Shown here: piece by piece, positions 60,773-64,000 of the stretch | Layout of the letters: the number at the start of each line of letters is the position of its first letter | How positions within the stretch are numbered: the first letter of the stretch is position 1 | DNA from: Algibacter sp. L1A34 | GTDB taxonomy: Bacteria > Bacteroidota > Bacteroidia > Flavobacteriales > Flavobacteriaceae | NCBI RefSeq assembly: GCF_009796805.1 | Contig: NZ_CP047029.1 | Location: 186,001-250,000 of the forward strand | DNA: 64,000 bases | Reading direction: 5' to 3' | Notes under the pieces: generated by a model | What the model was told of the DNA's origin: nothing | The model's database searches: none | Seen by the model: the letters and a program-made list of their open reading frames with translations, nothing else | Position numbers and translations under genes: made by a program

Positions 60773-60830
60773 ACTTACCTGCTATGGTTTGTTTCGATTC
60801 TATTTTTTTAATTTCCGCGAAGGCAAAAAT

Positions 60831-63800
60831 CTAATTGATATGCTTAGACAATCGTAAAATATCACCAAATACACCACGTGCTGTAACCTCAGCTCCAGCA
60901 CCTGCTCCTTGAATCACGATAGGCTGTTCCCCGTAACTCTCAGTAAATATTTCAAAAATAGCATCCGAACCTTTTATTTGGCCTAGAGTACTATCATTTG
61001 GTATAGATACGAGTTTCACCTCTAAAACGCCTTTATCTTGAGATAAATCTCCCGATAAATCACCAATGTAGCGTAACACGTGTCCTGGCCCTTGCTTATC
61101 TTTTATAGCCTGGTATTGTTCATTTAAAACATCTAATTGTCCTAAAAATGATTCCACAGATATATTTTGATACGCTTCTGGAATTAAATTCTGTACCGAA
61201 ACATCTTCAAATTCATTATGCAAATCTAACTCTCTCGCTAAAATTAATAACTTTCTAGCTACATCATTTCCAGAAAAATCTTCTCTAGGGTCAGGTTCTG
61301 TAAAGCCTTTGTCGATAGTTTCCTGAATAATTTCACTAAACGGTTTATTTTCAACAGAAAAATTATTGAATAAATAACTTAACGTTCCCGAAAACACACC
61401 ACGGATTCTTGTAATATTCTCACCAGATTCGTGCAATAACTTAATAGTATCAATTAACGGTAAACCTGCACCAACAGTAGTTTCATATAAATATTGTTTG
61501 TTATTTTCTTTCAACTGAACACGTAAATCTTTATAAAACTTATGAGAAATGGTGTTTGCAATTTTATTAGAAGACACCAAATCGAAACCAGCCTCTATTA
61601 AAGGGATGTAGTTTTCATAAAAATTAGGACTTGCCGTATTATCTACAGCAATTAAATTTTCTAAATGATTTTCTTTAGCAAAAGCAATAATATCCTCAAT
61701 AGAACTTTCTGTTTCTACCGTTTTAATAGCATCTTCCCAATTAGCATCAACCCCATTTTTACTTAAAAGTTGCTTTTTAGAATTCGCAATAGCAAATACA
61801 TTTAAGTTAATGGCTTTACGTTTTTCAATATCACTTCTCGATTTTAAAATTTGATTAATCAATGCGCCTCCAACACCTCCGTGTCCAAAAATGGCAATGT
61901 TTATTTTTTTAGAAATTCCGAAAATCTCACCATGAATCACATTCATTGCTTTATGCAATTGCGATTTTTTAAGCACTAAACTTATATTTCTTCCGGTAAC
62001 GGTATTGTTAAACAACAACGGCGTAATCTGGTTTTTTATAAGTGCATTAAATGGTTTGTGGAACGAACTTAACTCGATACCAATAATAGAGATTACCGAT
62101 ACATCGTCTACCACATGGATTTTATTTACATCCTGAGAATAAAAATCGTTTTCAAACTCACGCTCTAACGCAATGACTGCTTGTGTCGCTTCGCTCGCAT
62201 TAATAATTAAACCAATACCACGCTCTGATGAACCTTGAGAAATAATACTCACACTAATATCATGAATACTTAACGCTCTAAAAATTCGAGCATCTACTCC
62301 ACTTTTACCTAACAAACCACGACCTTCAAGGTTTAGCAACGCTACGTTATCTAAAACAGAAAGCGATGTTACTTCTTTAGCACTTGGTTTTGCCGTAATT
62401 AATGTGCCTTCATCCTCAGGATTAAAGGTATTTAAAATACGTAAGTTGATATTTTTTTCAACTAAAGGAATAATGGTTTTGGCGTGTAAAATGGTAGTTC
62501 CAAAGTTGGCCAACTCATTCGCTTCACTAAACGATAATTCTCTAATTTTTTGAGCATCGGCAACCAAGTCTGGGTTTGCCGTATATATACCGTTTACGTG
62601 TGTATAATTTTGTAACTCTTCAGCATCTAAATAATTCGCAATTAAGGCTGCGGTATAATTACTTCCGTTTCGACCTAAAGTAGTAGTTTCATCTTTTAAA
62701 TTAGACGCAATAAAACCAGTCACCACATTTACAGCGTCTTTATTTGCTTTAAAATATGCCGTCACATTATCTTTCGATATTTTGGCTATTGGAATCGCAT
62801 TCCCGAAGTTTTCATCGGTTTTTATCAACGTTCTCGAATCTACCGCATTGGCTTTTATTTGCTTCTGATTAAGTAATTCTGAAACCATTTTAATAGCCAA
62901 CAATTCGCCTTGAGCTAAAATGGTATCTTTAATCTTTCCGCTGTAATCTCCAAGTAAACTAACACCTTCAAATAATTTATCAAGCAAGGTGAACTCATCT
63001 GTAAAATCGATGGTTTTTAAAGGTTCTTTTTGGTAGTTTTTAAAAGTCCCTAATTGTGCTTTATAATCTATGCCCTTTGCAGCAAGATTTAAAAGCGCTT
63101 CTAATTCATCGGTAGCATTACCACGCGCTGAAACGACAACCGATATTTTATCGCCATTATTAATTTTATTTTCAATAATGGTTATTACATTATTCAATCC
63201 TTCGCCATTGCCTAAAGATTTGCCTCCAAACTTTAATACTTTCATTCTTTTCTTTTTTGAATCTGGCACAAAAATGCCTTCTATAATTTTTTCTAACTGC
63301 TCGTATTCCATTAAAAACGCATCGTGACCGTGTACCGAGTGAATTTCGTTATACGTAACATTTGGGTTGGTTAATGCTAATTGTTTGTGTGTTTCTCTAT
63401 TTTCTTCTGCTGTGAAAAACAAATCGGAATCGACACCTACAATATGGATATTCGCTTTAATATTTTCTAAGACATTAAAATCTTCTGGTCTATTTTTGGT
63501 AACATCAATTGTTCTAAGCAACTGATTCATTAATTTATAAGCTGAAAGCTGAAAACGTTCTTGCAACTTTTTACCGTGATGTAACAACCAACTTTCTACA
63601 TTAAAAATCTCTAAATCTACATTTTTAGAACGATGAAAACGTTCTTTAAAAGATTCTGGAGTGCGGTAACACAACATGGCGTGCATACGCGCATCGTGCA
63701 CCGGGTTTTTAGAATTGATTAAAAACTGCTCTTGAATCTGGCAGTTTGCTATAAGCCAATCTGTAGATTTCCAATCGGTTGCGATAACCACCAAGTTTTC

Positions 63801-64000
63801 GGTAAAATCAGGTTGTAAAACCGCCATTTCCCAAGCAATTCCGCCACCTAATGAACCACCAACGGCAGCAAAAAGTTTTCCTATTTTTAATTCTTTTAAA
63901 CCTAGTAAAAATATTTTTGCGACATCGCGTGCAATAAAATCTTTGTAATTATCAATAGCAAAGCCATCATAACTGTTTCCTGGAATATTAAACGCTAAAA
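60831..64000 (-). CDS. Triple fusion: homoserine O-acetyltransferase-like, aspartokinase and homoserine dehydrogenase (partial at 5' end)
   Basis: The reading frame stays open to the right window edge, so the gene starts outside. The N-terminal part is a MetX-like alpha/beta hydrolase: nucleophile elbow VGGSLGGGIAWEM (about 63840-63880), the acidic residue in VGVDSDLFF and the His in HSVHGHDAFLMEYEQL, so the catalytic triad is complete. An aspartokinase follows, starting at MKVLKFGGKSLGNG (Met at 63245; SVVVSARGNATDEL, ACT region with LLGKSGVDARIFRAL). A C-terminal homoserine dehydrogenase then follows (IAIFGHGGVGGALINQI, KFYKDLRVQLK, GAGLPLIDTIKLL, DFSGNDVARKLLIL). Together they make homoserine from aspartate and activate it for metZ, encoded next. 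Confidence 0.93.
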   Translation of the reverse strand, partial: LAFNIPGNSYDGFAIDNYKDFIARDVAKIFLLGLKELKIGKLFAAVGGSLGGGIAWEMAVLQPDFTENLVVIATDWKSTDWLIANCQIQEQFLINSKNPVHDARMHAMLCYRTPESFKERFHRSKNVDLEIFNVESWLLHHGKKLQERFQLSAYKLMNQLLRTIDVTKNRPEDFNVLENIKANIHIVGVDSDLFFTAEENRETHKQLALTNPNVTYNEIHSVHGHDAFLMEYEQLEKIIEGIFVPDSKKKRMKVLKFGGKSLGNGEGLNNVITIIENKINNGDKISVVVSARGNATDELEALLNLAAKGIDYKAQLGTFKNYQKEPLKTIDFTDEFTLLDKLFEGVSLLGDYSGKIKDTILAQGELLAIKMVSELLNQKQIKANAVDSRTLIKTDENFGNAIPIAKISKDNVTAYFKANKDAVNVVTGFIASNLKDETTTLGRNGSNYTAALIANYLDAEELQNYTHVNGIYTANPDLVADAQKIRELSFSEANELANFGTTILHAKTIIPLVEKNINLRILNTFNPEDEGTLITAKPSAKEVTSLSVLDNVALLNLEGRGLLGKSGVDARIFRALSIHDISVSIISQGSSERGIGLIINASEATQAVIALEREFENDFYSQDVNKIHVVDDVSVISIIGIELSSFHKPFNALIKNQITPLLFNNTVTGRNISLVLKKSQLHKAMNVIHGEIFGISKKINIAIFGHGGVGGALINQILKSRSDIEKRKAINLNVFAIANSKKQLLSKNGVDANWEDAIKTVETESSIEDIIAFAKENHLENLIAVDNTASPNFYENYIPLIEAGFDLVSSNKIANTISHKFYKDLRVQLKENNKQYLYETTVGAGLPLIDTIKLLHESGENITRIRGVFSGTLSYLFNNFSVENKPFSEIIQETIDKGFTEPDPREDFSGNDVARKLLILARELDLHNEFEDVSVQNLIPEAYQNISVESFLGQLDVLNEQYQAIKDKQGPGHVLRYIGDLSGDLSQDKGVLEVKLVSIPNDSTLGQIKGSDAIFEIFTESYGEQPIVIQGAGAGAEVTARGVFGDILRLSKHIN

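Noticed and set aside
1-64000. Integrated element, prophage or insertion sequence
   Set aside because: No integrase, transposase, phage structural genes or tRNA-flanked direct repeats were found; gene content is core metabolism.

Overview
The window is an AT-rich, densely coded piece of a Flavobacteriaceae (Bacteroidota) chromosome. The assignment rests on gliding gene gldA, a split methionine synthase, DUF3857/transglutaminase proteins, PafA phosphatase, a type-I DAHP synthase fused to chorismate mutase, and -7 boxes of the Bacteroidota type TAnnTTTG. A lone PL7 alginate lyase lipoprotein suggests a marine, alga-associated lifestyle (inference). I see no rRNA, tRNA, prophage, insertion sequence or CRISPR array.

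Layout. 1-15.9 kb: envelope and housekeeping genes. These are the tail of an NRDE/TANGO2-like protein, a permuted-papain-like protein, a TPR protein, a giant alpha-2-macroglobulin with a TonB-receptor-like insert, an exported nuclease with PafA phosphatase, MlaE/MlaF lipid transport, DUF389, mannose-1-P guanylyltransferase and a SprT protein. 16.2-19.6 kb: an ATP-grasp / alpha-E / transglutaminase triad. 19.6-30.9 kb: isoprenoid synthase, rlmN, queA, aroA, a MazG-like protein, two DUF3857 paralogues, a DUF457-type protein, dtd and rsgA. 31.7-35.8 kb: an aromatic amino acid operon on the minus strand (prephenate dehydratase, aminotransferase, prephenate dehydrogenase, DAHP synthase-chorismate mutase). 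36.2-42.4 kb: gldA, pta-ackA, a head-GIN lipoprotein and a PagL-like deacylase. 42.4-64 kb: almost entirely sulfur and methionine metabolism on the minus strand. It holds a MetX-aspartokinase-homoserine dehydrogenase triple fusion, metZ, an Rrf2 regulator, a sulfate-to-cysteine operon (DUF2061, cysH, cysD, cysN, sulfite reductase-HEPN, cobA, cysG-N, ferredoxin/thioredoxin-reductase-like FNR, cysE, cysM) and a SAM-I riboswitch upstream of metH-N, an ABM protein, metH-C and metF.

Regulation visible in the sequence. (i) The aromatic operon is preceded by a 27-codon leader ORF (35912-35995, minus) in which 10 of 13 consecutive codons (6-18) are Phe, Tyr or Trp. It is followed by a perfect 9-bp hairpin with a GAAA loop and a U-run, and a competing pairing is available: a ribosome-mediated attenuator. 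(ii) A SAM-I riboswitch lies before the metH operon. (iii) A Bacteroidota promoter with an overlapping inverted repeat lies before the sulfate operon, next to an Rrf2 gene. (iv) Three copies of a hairpin-forming intergenic repeat (21.9, 43.5 and 60.7 kb) have a covarying outer stem and a variable loop.

Cautions. cysN is split by an apparent +1 frameshift near 54666, which could be a sequencing error or a real lesion. The first and last genes run off the window.
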